From NCBI RefSeq assembly GCF_041435195.1, contig NZ_CP108106.1:7701001-7765000 (forward strand): a DNA stretch of 64,000 nucleotides, read 5' to 3'. Of the stretch, positions 28,607 through 36,302 are shown piece by piece. Below the pieces are notes generated by a model, which saw only the letters and a list, made by a program, of their open reading frames with translations, did no database searches and had not been told where the DNA came from. Position 1 is the first letter of the stretch, and each line of letters begins with the position of its first letter. Source of the stretch: Streptomyces sp. NBC_00224. Lineage in GTDB: Bacteria > Actinomycetota > Actinomycetes > Streptomycetales > Streptomycetaceae. The position numbers and the translations under genes are program-made.

Positions 28607-29326
28607 ATGTCCCGTTCCACCGTGCCCTCACGCGTACTGCGCCGCACCGGCTTCGCCACCACGCTGGCCGCCGCCTCCGTCCTGCTCACCGCCGTCCCGG
28701 CGCTCGCCCATGTCGAGGTCGAGTCGGAGGGCGCCCAGGCGCTCGCCCAGAACGTGAAGGTCAGCTTCGACGCGGAGTCGGAGTCGACCACGGCCGGGAT
28801 CACCGAACTGCGCGTGGTCCTGCCCCAGGGCATCGCCCCCGGCGATGTGAAGCTCGCCGAAGGGCCCAAGGACTGGCAGCTGACCGCCGACCCCGACGGC
28901 TACACCGTCAAGGGACCGGCCATCGCCCCGGGCAAGAACGCCCAGTACGCGATCACCGTGCGCCAGCTGCCGGATGCGGCGGAGCTGGCGTTCAAGACGC
29001 TCCAGACCTACAGCGACAAGCGTGTCGACCGCTGGATCGAAGTCGGCGCCAACAGCGAGTCCCCCGCCCCCGTCCTCAAGCTGAAGCCCGCCGCGCAGGG
29101 CGCGAAGCCGGCCGCCGGCTCCACGCCGAGCGGTTCCCCCACCGCCTCGGCTCCGGTCACGGCCACCGCGTCGCCGCGTACTACGCCCGCCGAGGCGTCC
29201 GCGAAGGCCGACAAGGACGATGACGGCGGCCTGTCGGCCGGTGCCTGGACGGGCATCGGTGTCGGTGCCGTCGTCCTGGTCGGGGCGGCCGTCTACTTCG
29301 TACGCCGTCGCAGCAGCCAGCAGTAA
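28607..29326 (+). CDS. YcnI-family copper-binding exported protein (DUF1775)
   Basis: A 239-residue protein starting at ATG 28607 behind CGGAGACA. The signal peptide ends at LTAVPALA-H, so the mature protein begins with the conserved His of HVEVESEG, the copper ligand in YcnI proteins, and a conserved Trp (DWQLT) is present. The DUF1775 beta-sandwich covers residues ~35-160. A Pro/Thr/Ser linker follows, then one membrane helix (AWTGIGVGAVVLVGAAVYF) and a basic tail. It is thus anchored with its copper site outside the cell. Gene neighbours suggest metal homeostasis. It ends at a convergent terminator. Confidence 0.9.
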   Translation: MSRSTVPSRVLRRTGFATTLAAASVLLTAVPALAHVEVESEGAQALAQNVKVSFDAESESTTAGITELRVVLPQGIAPGDVKLAEGPKDWQLTADPDGYTVKGPAIAPGKNAQYAITVRQLPDAAELAFKTLQTYSDKRVDRWIEVGANSESPAPVLKLKPAAQGAKPAAGSTPSGSPTASAPVTATASPRTTPAEASAKADKDDDGGLSAGAWTGIGVGAVVLVGAAVYFVRRRSSQQ

Positions 29327-29341
29327 CGGTTCTGCCGATAG

Positions 29342-29371
29342 GTGGGGCCGTGTCGCACGGCGCGGCCCCAC
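29342..29371. terminator. Convergent terminator between ycnI and the CDF gene
   Basis: Perfect 9-bp arms (GTGGGGCCG, 29342-29350, and CGGCCCCAC, 29363-29371) with a 12-base loop lie in the 51-bp gap between two convergent stops. Confidence 0.75.
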
Positions 29372-29377
29372 GCGAGG

Positions 29378-30463
29378 TCAGACCGCCGGGCCCGGACCGC
29401 TGTGGTGGTGGGCCAGCGCGGCGTGCGGGTCCGGCCCGCCGTCGACGGGGGGATGGTCGACATGGACGGTCGCGGTGGCAAGTCGCGGAACCGCGTGGAT
29501 GAGGGCGTGCTCGGAGGCGACTGCCAAGCGGTGTGCCTGCACGACGGTCAGCGACGGATCCACCACGATGTCCGCCTCGGCGTGCAGCGTGTGGCCGATC
29601 CACCGCATCCGCACCCGACCGGTGCCGCGGACCCCCTCCACTTCGGCCAGGCACCGCTCGGCGGCGTCGACCAGGGCCGGGTCGACGCAGTCCATCAGCC
29701 GCCGGTAGACCTCGCGGGCCGCGTCCTTGAGCACCAGCAGGATCGCCACGGTGATCAGCAGGCCGACGATCGGGTCCGCCGCCCGCCAGCCGATCGCGGC
29801 ACCGCCCGCTCCCAGCAGCACGGCGAGCGACGTGAAGCCGTCGGTGCGGGCGTGCAGCCCGTCGGCCACCAGAGCCGCCGATCCGATCCTCCGGCCGGTG
29901 CCGATCCGGTAGCGAGCCACCCACTCGTTCCCGAGGAAACCGACCACCGCGGCGACGGCGACGGCCCACAGATGCGTGATGTCGCGGGGGTTGAGCAACC
30001 GGGCGACGGCCTCGTAGGCGGCGAGTGCCGAAGAGGCCGCGATGGTCAGCACGATGGCGATGCCCGCCAGGTCCTCGGCGCGGCCGTACCCATAGGTGTA
30101 GCGCCGGGTTGCCGCCCGCCTGCCCAGCACGAAGGCGATGCCCAGCGGGATCGCGGTCAGCGCGTCGGCCGCGTTGTGAATGGTGTCCCCCAGCAGGGCC
30201 ACCGATCCGGAGAGCGCGACGACCGCCGCCTGGATCACGGTGGTTACGCCGAGAATGGCCAGCGAGCGCCACAGCGTCCGCATGCCCTCCGCCGATGCCT
30301 CCATCGCGGAGTCGACCTTGTCCATGGCCTCATGGCTGTGCGGAGTGACCAGGTGGGCGGCCCGGTGGTGCAGCCGGGCCCAGCGGCCGACGGTGGGGCC
30401 GTGCCCGTGGCCGGAAGCGCGGGCGTGGCTGTGCGTTCGGTCGGTATGGGTGTGGTGGTCCAT
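29378..30463 (-). CDS. Cation diffusion facilitator (CDF) metal efflux protein
   Basis: A 361-residue inner-membrane antiporter that exports divalent metals such as zinc, cobalt or cadmium. The N terminus is His-rich (MDHHTHTDRTHSHARASGHGHG). Six membrane segments follow. The metal site pairs are in GDTIHNAAD and ADGLHARTDG (two HxxxD motifs, on helices 2 and 5). The C-terminal cytosolic domain ends with HVDHPP and HHH. ATG 30463 sits just after GGGAGGAG. It is the second gene of a pair with the ArsR-family sensor upstream, which probably represses it until metal accumulates. Confidence 0.94.
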   Translation of the reverse strand: MDHHTHTDRTHSHARASGHGHGPTVGRWARLHHRAAHLVTPHSHEAMDKVDSAMEASAEGMRTLWRSLAILGVTTVIQAAVVALSGSVALLGDTIHNAADALTAIPLGIAFVLGRRAATRRYTYGYGRAEDLAGIAIVLTIAASSALAAYEAVARLLNPRDITHLWAVAVAAVVGFLGNEWVARYRIGTGRRIGSAALVADGLHARTDGFTSLAVLLGAGGAAIGWRAADPIVGLLITVAILLVLKDAAREVYRRLMDCVDPALVDAAERCLAEVEGVRGTGRVRMRWIGHTLHAEADIVVDPSLTVVQAHRLAVASEHALIHAVPRLATATVHVDHPPVDGGPDPHAALAHHHSGPGPAV

Positions 30464-30570
30464 GGGTGTCGCTCCTCCCACGGCGGTCGTGCCTGGGGCA
30501 CGTCCCTACCCCACCATCGTCACAGGCACGCCCGTCCGCACCTTTCCCATGTGCCGGCCCGTGCCCCGGA

Positions 30571-30930
30571 TCAGTCGTGCGGAGCCTGGCCGCTGACGCG
30601 GTGGTCGGCGTGGCTGAGGGCTTCCAGGACGAGGCGACGCAGATGGCCGTCGGTGAGGCGGTAGACGATGTGCCGCCCCTCGCGGCGGGTCTCGACCAGC
30701 CCGGCGAGCCGCAGCTTCGCCAGGTGCTGGCTCACCGCGGTGCGGGACGCCTCGCACTGCTGGGCGAGCGACCCCACGTCCGCCTCGTCCATGGCAAGCA
30801 GCCACAGCAGATGCAGCCGGGTCACGTCGGAGAGCAGGGCGAACACCCCGGTCGCCGCCGCCAGCCGTGCACTGTCGGGGACATGCAGATGCGCACTTGG
30901 TGCAGGTGAAACGGGGTCGCGGTCAGGCAT
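30571..30930 (-). CDS. ArsR/SmtB-family metal sensor repressor (CzrA-like)
   Basis: A 119-residue winged-helix repressor. The recognition helix is in ASRTAVSQHLAKLRLAGLV, followed by the wing TRREGRHIVYRL. The last helix holds DGHLRRLVLEALSHADH. This gives the spacing Asp-x-His-(10)-His-x-x-His, identical to the alpha5 zinc/cobalt site of CzrA, so a metal of that class is the likely signal. ATG 30930 is the chosen start. The gene is transcribed toward the CDF pump and is divergent from an MFS exporter. A symmetrical site between them (30994-31017) is the probable operator for both directions. Confidence 0.92.
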   Translation of the reverse strand: MPDRDPVSPAPSAHLHVPDSARLAAATGVFALLSDVTRLHLLWLLAMDEADVGSLAQQCEASRTAVSQHLAKLRLAGLVETRREGRHIVYRLTDGHLRRLVLEALSHADHRVSGQAPHD

Positions 30931-30991
30931 GACTACAGCGTAGGGCCCGGGCGAGGGCATGCGGACACCTCCGGGGGAGAGCTCGCGTTCT

Positions 30992-31017
30992 ATAGGTGCG
31001 CAGCTGCGCACATGTAC
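30992..31017. promoter_or_regulatory. Candidate ArsR/SmtB operator (12-2-12-like)
   Basis: The perfect 16-bp palindrome GTGCGCAGCTGCGCAC (30996-31011) sits in an imperfect longer dyad that begins with ATAG and ends near ATGTA. It lies upstream of the ArsR gene (start 30930) and 51 bases before the MFS start (31062). ArsR/SmtB repressors bind this type of inverted repeat. Confidence 0.7.
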
Positions 31018-31061
31018 GTATAGTGGCTTACCTCAGACCGTACGGCCCAGGGACTCGCCGC

Positions 31062-32429
31062 ATGCTCTCCGTACTGCGCAACCGCGCCTACCGACACCTC
31101 TTCGCCGCCCAGGTCATCGCCCTCGTCGGGACCGGCCTGGCCACGGTCGCGCTCGGCCTGCTCGCCTATGACATGGCGGGCGCCGACGCCGGGTCGGTGC
31201 TGGGCACCGCGCTCGCGATCAAGATGGTGGCGTACGTCCTGATCGCCCCCGCGATCGGCGCGATAGCCGACCGGCTGCCGCGCCGCACCCTGATGGTGGG
31301 CGCGGACCTGACCCGGGCCGGTGTCGCCCTCTTCCTGCCGTTCGTCGACCAGGTCTGGCAGGTGTACGTCCTGGTCTTCCTCCTCCAGTCCGCCTCCGCC
31401 GCGTTCACCCCGACCTTCCAGGCCGTCATCCCCGACATCCTGCCCGAGGAGCGCGACTACACCCAGGCGCTCTCCATGTCCCGGCTCGCCTACGACCTGG
31501 AAAGCCTGTTCAGCCCGGCCCTCGCCGCCGCCCTGCTGACGCTGATCACGTACAACTGGCTGTTCGCGGGCACGATGCTGGGCTTCCTCGCCTCCGCCGC
31601 GCTGGTCGTCTCCGCCGTCCTGCCCAAGCCCGCCCCGGCCGCGCTGCGCACCGGCGGTGTGTACACGAAAGCCACCGCCGGGACCCGCCTCTTCTTCGCC
31701 GTCCCGCGCCTGCGCGCCCTGCTGGCCCTGAACCTCGCGGTGGCCGCCGCCAGCGCGACCGTCACCGTCAACAGCGTCGTGTACGTACGCGACCACCTCG
31801 GCCGCTCCGCGAGCCAAGTACCCTTCGCGCTCGGCGCGTACGGCGCGGGCTCCATGGCCGTGGCCCTGCTGCTGCCCCGGATCCTGCAACGGGCGTCCGA
31901 CCGCGCGGTGATGCTGCGCGGCGCCCTCCTGCTCACCGCGGTCTTCGCCGGGCTCGGCGCGATCACCGCGGCCCACTCCGGCGGCTGGCGCTGGCCCGCG
32001 CTCCTGGTGGCCTGGGCGGCGTTCGGCGCCGCCTGCTCGATGGTGCTCACCCCCACCGGACGGCTCATCCGCCGCTCGGTCCCGCCGCAGGAGCGCACCT
32101 CCGCGTTCGCCGCCCAGTTCTCCCTCTCCCACAGCTGCTGGCTGCTCACCTACCCCCTGGCGGGCTGGCTCGGCGCGGCGGCCGGTCTCCAGGCCGCCGT
32201 GGTCGCCCTGGGCGCGATCGCGCTCAGCGCCGGACTCCTCGCGGTACGGCTGTGGCCCGCACACGACCCGTCCGAGGTCGCCCACCTGCACACGGCGATG
32301 GCCCCCGACGACCCGCACCTGACCGGCGCCACCAGCGTGCCGGGCGGCTGGCGGCACACCCACGACTACGTCGTCGACGACCTGCACCCCGCCTGGCCCA
32401 CCGCACCGGACCGGGCACCTGCGCGCTGA
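31062..32429 (+). CDS. MFS transporter, probable metal exporter
   Basis: A 455-residue inner-membrane protein with about 12 hydrophobic segments, starting MLSVLRNRAYRHLFAAQVIALVG. The family loop IADRLPRRTLMVGADLTRAGVALF lies between segments 2 and 3. The cytosolic C terminus is rich in His (HLHTAMAPDDPHL, GWRHTHDY, DDLHPAW), which fits a metal exporter. ATG 31062 is chosen over an upstream in-frame start at 30996, which lies inside the operator. It is divergent from the ArsR-CDF pair and shares the operator region. Nickel, cobalt or zinc are possible substrates (inference). Confidence 0.85.
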   Translation: MLSVLRNRAYRHLFAAQVIALVGTGLATVALGLLAYDMAGADAGSVLGTALAIKMVAYVLIAPAIGAIADRLPRRTLMVGADLTRAGVALFLPFVDQVWQVYVLVFLLQSASAAFTPTFQAVIPDILPEERDYTQALSMSRLAYDLESLFSPALAAALLTLITYNWLFAGTMLGFLASAALVVSAVLPKPAPAALRTGGVYTKATAGTRLFFAVPRLRALLALNLAVAAASATVTVNSVVYVRDHLGRSASQVPFALGAYGAGSMAVALLLPRILQRASDRAVMLRGALLLTAVFAGLGAITAAHSGGWRWPALLVAWAAFGAACSMVLTPTGRLIRRSVPPQERTSAFAAQFSLSHSCWLLTYPLAGWLGAAAGLQAAVVALGAIALSAGLLAVRLWPAHDPSEVAHLHTAMAPDDPHLTGATSVPGGWRHTHDYVVDDLHPAWPTAPDRAPAR

Positions 32430-32680
32430 GCGGGATCCGATGAGCGCGTGCCCCGCCGCTCATCAGGACGGCGCATCCCGCGAGCTGGCTGAGAAGGGCG
32501 GCCACGCCCGGAGCCTGAGGTGCTGCGAACAGTCTTCAGCCTCAAGGGAATTCGCGGGACGGCGCCGCGCGCGGCCGGGGCGCCCCCCACCGTCGACACC
32601 CAACCCGTCGCCACCATCTGGCACTTCAGTGTCGCTTAACACAGGCTTTAGTTGTATCCGGCACGGTGAATCACGGGTGA

Positions 32681-33376
32681 GAGGCGGCGTCCGGGCTTTC
32701 CGCGGCGGGGCGGGCGCTGGCTGGGCATCCCGATGCCAACGCCGCGATCCGCGGGCGCCTGCGACCGCGGATGGCATGGTACGAGTCGGTAAACGGGAAG
32801 ATCGCGCTGGACAAGACCATCAACGGCCAACGGGTGGTGGTCTCGACGGTTCTGCAGGACGTGCACCGGATGGGCATCGACGCCATACAGCAGCGGGTAC
32901 AGCATTTCCGGGTGGGCGACCCAGTCACTATGCCCGAGTTCGCCTCGATGCGGATGCTGCACCGCCTTCCCCGACCGCTGGCCCGGCTGGCCTTCCGACT
33001 CAGCGTGCGGCCGCTGGCGGGGCGCGCGGCACTGATGGGGACCTTCGCGGTCACCTCCTTGGGGCACCGGCCGGTGGACGGTTTCCACTCGGTCGGCGGG
33101 ACCACGGTGACCCTGGGATTGGGGCAGATAGCCGAACGTGCCCTGGCCCGCGACGGCCAGATGATGGTCGCCCCGGTGATGCGGCTCAGCTTGACCTTCG
33201 ACCACCGGGTCATCGACGGGGCGGAGGCGGCGGATGTACTCACGGAGATCAAGTACGCCCTGGAGACGTGGCAGGCCCCTGTGGCCCAAGTGGCCCGGAT
33301 GAGCGCCCACGCTGTCCGTTCACCGTGGGGAGGGGCCTCCCCACGCAGGCAGCGAGCTTCTCCAACCGCAGGTTGA
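32681..33376 (+). pseudogene. Remnant of a 2-oxoacid dehydrogenase E2-like acyltransferase, N terminus missing
   Basis: The frame from 32681 to the stop at 33376 reads ASGLSAAGRALAGHPDANAAIRGR..., then GTFAVTSLGHRPVDGFHSVGG, and ends with LTFDHRVIDGAEAADVL. DHRVIDG is the catalytic His motif of the chloramphenicol-acetyltransferase-like E2 core. A TGA lies in frame at 32678. No ATG, GTG or TTG precedes the aligned part; the first in-frame ATG (32771) starts within the fold. The ~90-residue N-terminal half and lipoyl domain are absent, and the 250 bp upstream do not look coding. It may still be read from 32771 as a short ORF. The neighbours are metal genes, so this looks like a leftover of a former insertion or deletion. 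Confidence 0.6.
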
Positions 33377-33449
33377 GGGGTGGTGAAGGACGACGGCGCC
33401 CCTGCACGAAACGGTTCCGGACCAAGGACGTCTCTTGGTCGGATGACGC

Positions 33450-33590
33450 GTGCACGGTAGGCTCGCCAGGTTGATCAACGACGGCAGGACGGAAGCCCGG
33501 TGAGACTCCGGCACGGTCGCGCCACTGTGTAGCCGGGACCGCCGCCGTCAGCGGCAGGAGCCGGCCAGTCAGACCCGATGGCCGTCGTCC
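33450..33590 (+). ncRNA. Cobalamin riboswitch upstream of cbtB
   Basis: The segment contains GGAAGCCCGGTGAGACTCCG, then GGTCGCGCCACTGTG, the conserved B12-box core, and later GCCGGCCAGTCAGACC, the closing conserved element. This order is the cobalamin riboswitch (AdoCbl/MeCbl class). It ends ~48 bases before the CbtB ATG. Binding of cobalamin should switch off cobalt uptake by CbtBA. Exact ends are approximate. Confidence 0.93.
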
Positions 33591-33637
33591 ATGCTCCACC
33601 CAATGGGACGCGTCGTTCCCAAGGAGGTTCTGCCGCC

Positions 33638-33862
33638 ATGGCTCAGTCCACCGCTGTCCCCGCCGTCGCTCCGGTCCTCGAAGCAGGCTCCCCGCTCCCC
33701 GTGCGCTCGGTCCTTCCGTGGGCGCTGTTCGTCGGCACGCTGATGCTGATCGCCCTGTACTTCGTCGGCGCCGAACAGGGCGCCACGGCCGTCTTCTCCG
33801 GCGAGGACGTGCATGAGTGGGTGCACGACGGCCGCCACATCCTCGGCTTCCCCTGCCACTGA
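33638..33862 (+). CDS. cbtB: CbtB, small cobalt transporter subunit
   Basis: A 74-residue protein with one membrane helix (LPWALFVGTLMLIALYFV). It ends with the family motif HEWVHDGRHILGFPCH, whose His and Cys are probable cobalt ligands. ATG 33638 follows AAGGAGG at ideal spacing and starts MAQSTAV. It lies directly behind the cobalamin riboswitch and 21 bases before cbtA. In other bacteria CbtA and CbtB together are predicted cobalt importers serving B12 synthesis. Confidence 0.94.
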   Translation: MAQSTAVPAVAPVLEAGSPLPVRSVLPWALFVGTLMLIALYFVGAEQGATAVFSGEDVHEWVHDGRHILGFPCH

Positions 33863-33883
33863 CGACGCAGAGGTAGCAACACC

Positions 33884-34696
33884 ATGCATGCAATATCTGT
33901 CAGGCAGCTCCTCGTCCGCGGCATGCTCGCGGGCCTGCTGGCCGGTCTGATCGCTTTCGCGTTCGCCTACGTCGTGGCCGAGCCGTCCATTGATGACGCC
34001 ATCGCGGTGGAGCAGGCCCAGTCCGCCGCGCACGCCGCACCGACCGGCAGCCACAGCGGGCACCACGGCGGCGATGCCGCGGTACCGGCGGCGGACGAGG
34101 AGGAAGAACTCGTCAGTCGCGCCGTCCAGTCCACCTTCGGCCTGGCGACCGGCCTGCTCGTCTACGGCGTCGCGCTCGGTGGGATCGCCTCGCTGGCCTT
34201 CGCCTTCGCCCACGGCCGGACCGGCCGCTTCGGTCCACGGGCCACGGCCGCGTTCACGGCAGCCGGTGTCTTCGTCACCGTGTACCTGGTGCCGTACCTG
34301 AAGTACCCGGCGACCCCGCCGGCCGTCGGCAACCCCGACACCATCGGGAAGCGGACCACGCTGTTCTTCTTGATGATCCTGCTCAGCGTCCTGGTCGGGG
34401 TGGGGTGCGTGGTCATAGGGCGGCGGCTCGCTCCCAGGCTGGGGAACTGGAACGCGAGCGTGGCGGCGGGAGCGGGCTTCGCCGTGGTCATGGCCGTTCT
34501 GTTCGCTGTGTTGCCGGACAACGGCGACGCGGTGAAGGGCGCCTTCCCGGCCGCTGTGCTCTGGGAGTTCCGGATGGCCTCTCTCGGCATGCAGGTCGTG
34601 CTGTGGACCGGATTCGGCCTGATATTCGGCGTGTTCGCCGAGCGACTGCTCGCACCGCGGCCCGGTACCTCGGCCGCCGCGGCCCCGGCCGTCTGA
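33884..34696 (+). CDS. cbtA: CbtA, cobalt transporter membrane subunit
   Basis: A 270-residue membrane protein with about five hydrophobic segments. It starts MHAISVRQLLVRGMLAGLLAGLIAFAFAYVV, the usual CbtA opening. A His-rich external loop (SHSGHHGGD, near residue 50) may collect the metal. Its partner CbtB is immediately upstream, and both are under cobalamin riboswitch control. A clean terminator follows 18 bases after the stop. Confidence 0.93.
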   Translation: MHAISVRQLLVRGMLAGLLAGLIAFAFAYVVAEPSIDDAIAVEQAQSAAHAAPTGSHSGHHGGDAAVPAADEEEELVSRAVQSTFGLATGLLVYGVALGGIASLAFAFAHGRTGRFGPRATAAFTAAGVFVTVYLVPYLKYPATPPAVGNPDTIGKRTTLFFLMILLSVLVGVGCVVIGRRLAPRLGNWNASVAAGAGFAVVMAVLFAVLPDNGDAVKGAFPAAVLWEFRMASLGMQVVLWTGFGLIFGVFAERLLAPRPGTSAAAAPAV

Positions 34697-34714
34697 CGAC
34701 ACAGCCGAAAAAAT

Positions 34715-34741
34715 GGGGGCGCCGGACCATCCGGCGCCCCC
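34715..34741 (+). terminator. Terminator after cbtA
   Basis: Perfect 11-bp arms (34715-34725 and 34731-34741) with a 5-base loop. The hairpin is preceded by an A-run, as expected also for use from the opposite direction by the DUF3068 gene. Confidence 0.9.
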
Positions 34742-34918
34742 TCGTCGCACCCGGGCTCCCGTCGCCCTCCGGCGGTCGCGGGAGGCAGCGGGCTGGACGC
34801 CGGGCTGCCGGGAAGCATGTGGTTGTACGTTCTGGGACACGGGTGCTCCAACGCGGCTCAGGGCGGAGCGTGTGGCATGTCGTCCGGGGTGTGCGTACGG
34901 GATTGGTGTGTGGTGTGC

Positions 34919-35956
34919 TCAGTTTTCGCCGGTGCCTTCCGGTCGGCTACTCACCGGGGTGACAATTCCGGATCCCGGTGACTCCGGTGTTTCGCCCCTT
35001 CGTGCCAACCGTGGCGATTTCCGCAGTCCGAACACCACCAGGCCCGCGCTCGTTGCTGTGAGCAGGGTGCCCGCTCCGGCCCCGGTCAGCGGCGCGACGG
35101 TGCCGATGAGGAGCAGTTTGCGGTTGTCCTTCGCCGCGAGGTCCACCTGTTGGCGCTGGGTCTGCCCGTCGAACTCCAGCCGGTCGCCCTGGAGCAGGGT
35201 CACCGCGTCCGTCGCCCCGCCCGGAGCGCGCAGGGTCTTCACCGGTGAGATCGCGGCGTCGAGCACACGGCCGGTGCGTGGGTCGACCACCAGGTCGATC
35301 GCCGGGTTCGCGTACCACTCCTCGGCCTGGACCTGCGGGCTTCGCGGCAGGCCGACGAGGATGCCGGGGACCTGGCGGGTGTCGACCCGGGTGGGCGGCA
35401 CGGTTCCGGTGTAGCGATAGCCCTTGTGTCCGAGGACTGCACGGGTGCCGGTGTAGTGCAGCGGCACGGTCCCCCTCAGCGCGGCGTCCCACCACTGGTA
35501 GGTGTGTTTGCGCAGGTCGAAGGGGAATTTGAGGTACGCGTCCCCCTGGTGCGGAACCGGGGCCTCCTGGCAGCAGTGGACCGGGGCGTTGGTGCGCCGG
35601 TCGGTGACCCAGCGTTCGGTGGTCCACTGGAGCGATTTGTGCGGGTCGGCCAGGGGCAGGGTGCGCGGGGTGTCGATGGTCGTCGAGACGTCCCATACTG
35701 CGCGGCCGCTGCTCTTGCTGGCGGCCACGTTCCCCAGGACCCGCCGAGTGATGGTGAGCGTCTGGTCGTGGCGCACGGAGAGCGAGCCGATGTCGAAGTA
35801 GCTGCCGTTGCCGGTGGAGACGGTCGTGATGTGCACGTTGATGGGGGTGCGCTTCGCGTGCGGTGTGACGTACCAGGCGAGCAGGGGCGCGAGGGTCAGC
35901 AGAAAGACGCCGAGCCCGAGTGAGACGAGCGTCAGGCGTGACACAGTGCGGCTCAT
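34919..35956 (-). CDS. DUF3068 family (PorA-like) membrane-anchored protein
   Basis: A 345-residue protein starting at ATG 35956 behind GGAGG. It has an N-terminal membrane helix (LTLVSLGLGVFLLTLAPLLAWYV), a large extracellular beta-rich region and a second C-terminal membrane helix (LLLIGTVAPLTGAGAGTLLTATSAGLVVFGL). Typical motifs are WVTDRRTNAPVHCCQEA and RTGRVLDA. DUF3068 proteins are abundant in actinobacteria with unknown function. Two membrane helices flanking a secreted domain suggest a surface sensor or scaffold. It is divergent from the PucR operon. Confidence 0.85.
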   Translation of the reverse strand: MSRTVSRLTLVSLGLGVFLLTLAPLLAWYVTPHAKRTPINVHITTVSTGNGSYFDIGSLSVRHDQTLTITRRVLGNVAASKSSGRAVWDVSTTIDTPRTLPLADPHKSLQWTTERWVTDRRTNAPVHCCQEAPVPHQGDAYLKFPFDLRKHTYQWWDAALRGTVPLHYTGTRAVLGHKGYRYTGTVPPTRVDTRQVPGILVGLPRSPQVQAEEWYANPAIDLVVDPRTGRVLDAAISPVKTLRAPGGATDAVTLLQGDRLEFDGQTQRQQVDLAAKDNRKLLLIGTVAPLTGAGAGTLLTATSAGLVVFGLRKSPRLARRGETPESPGSGIVTPVSSRPEGTGEN

Positions 35957-36140
35957 ATGTGTGCCTCCGGGGGAGGGTTCGGGTATCTCAGGTGTGTGCA
36001 CGTGGGGGGCGTCGCCGCAAACGGCAACGTATGGGCCGGGAACCGTAGGGCGGACTTGACGGAGTGTCAATGTCACGTCCATGCTTGCCTGTTGTCGAAA
36101 CCGGGCCGGTGCGTTGCCAGATGGAAGGGCTTCCCGCGCC

Positions 36141-36302
36141 ATGCCCAGACTCCCCATCGTCGTACTCACCGCAGTACTCGCCGCCGCGCTCGCGATCGCA
36201 GTGTCCTTCGGCATCGTCGCCCTGCTCGGCACCACCCCGGATCAGCCGAACGACCCGCTGGTCACCTTCCCGGCGGCCACTTCGGCGTCGGGATCCCCCT
36301 AG
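36141..36302 (+). CDS. Small single-pass membrane peptide upstream of PucR regulator
   Basis: 53 residues: MPRLPIVVLTAVLAAALAIAVSFGIVALLG is one membrane helix, followed by a proline-rich polar tail ending SASGSP. Its TAG stop shares one base with the GTG start of the PucR-type regulator, so the two are coupled. GAAGGG lies 11 bases before the ATG. Function is unknown; it could couple the regulator to the membrane (inference). Confidence 0.65.
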   Translation: MPRLPIVVLTAVLAAALAIAVSFGIVALLGTTPDQPNDPLVTFPAATSASGSP

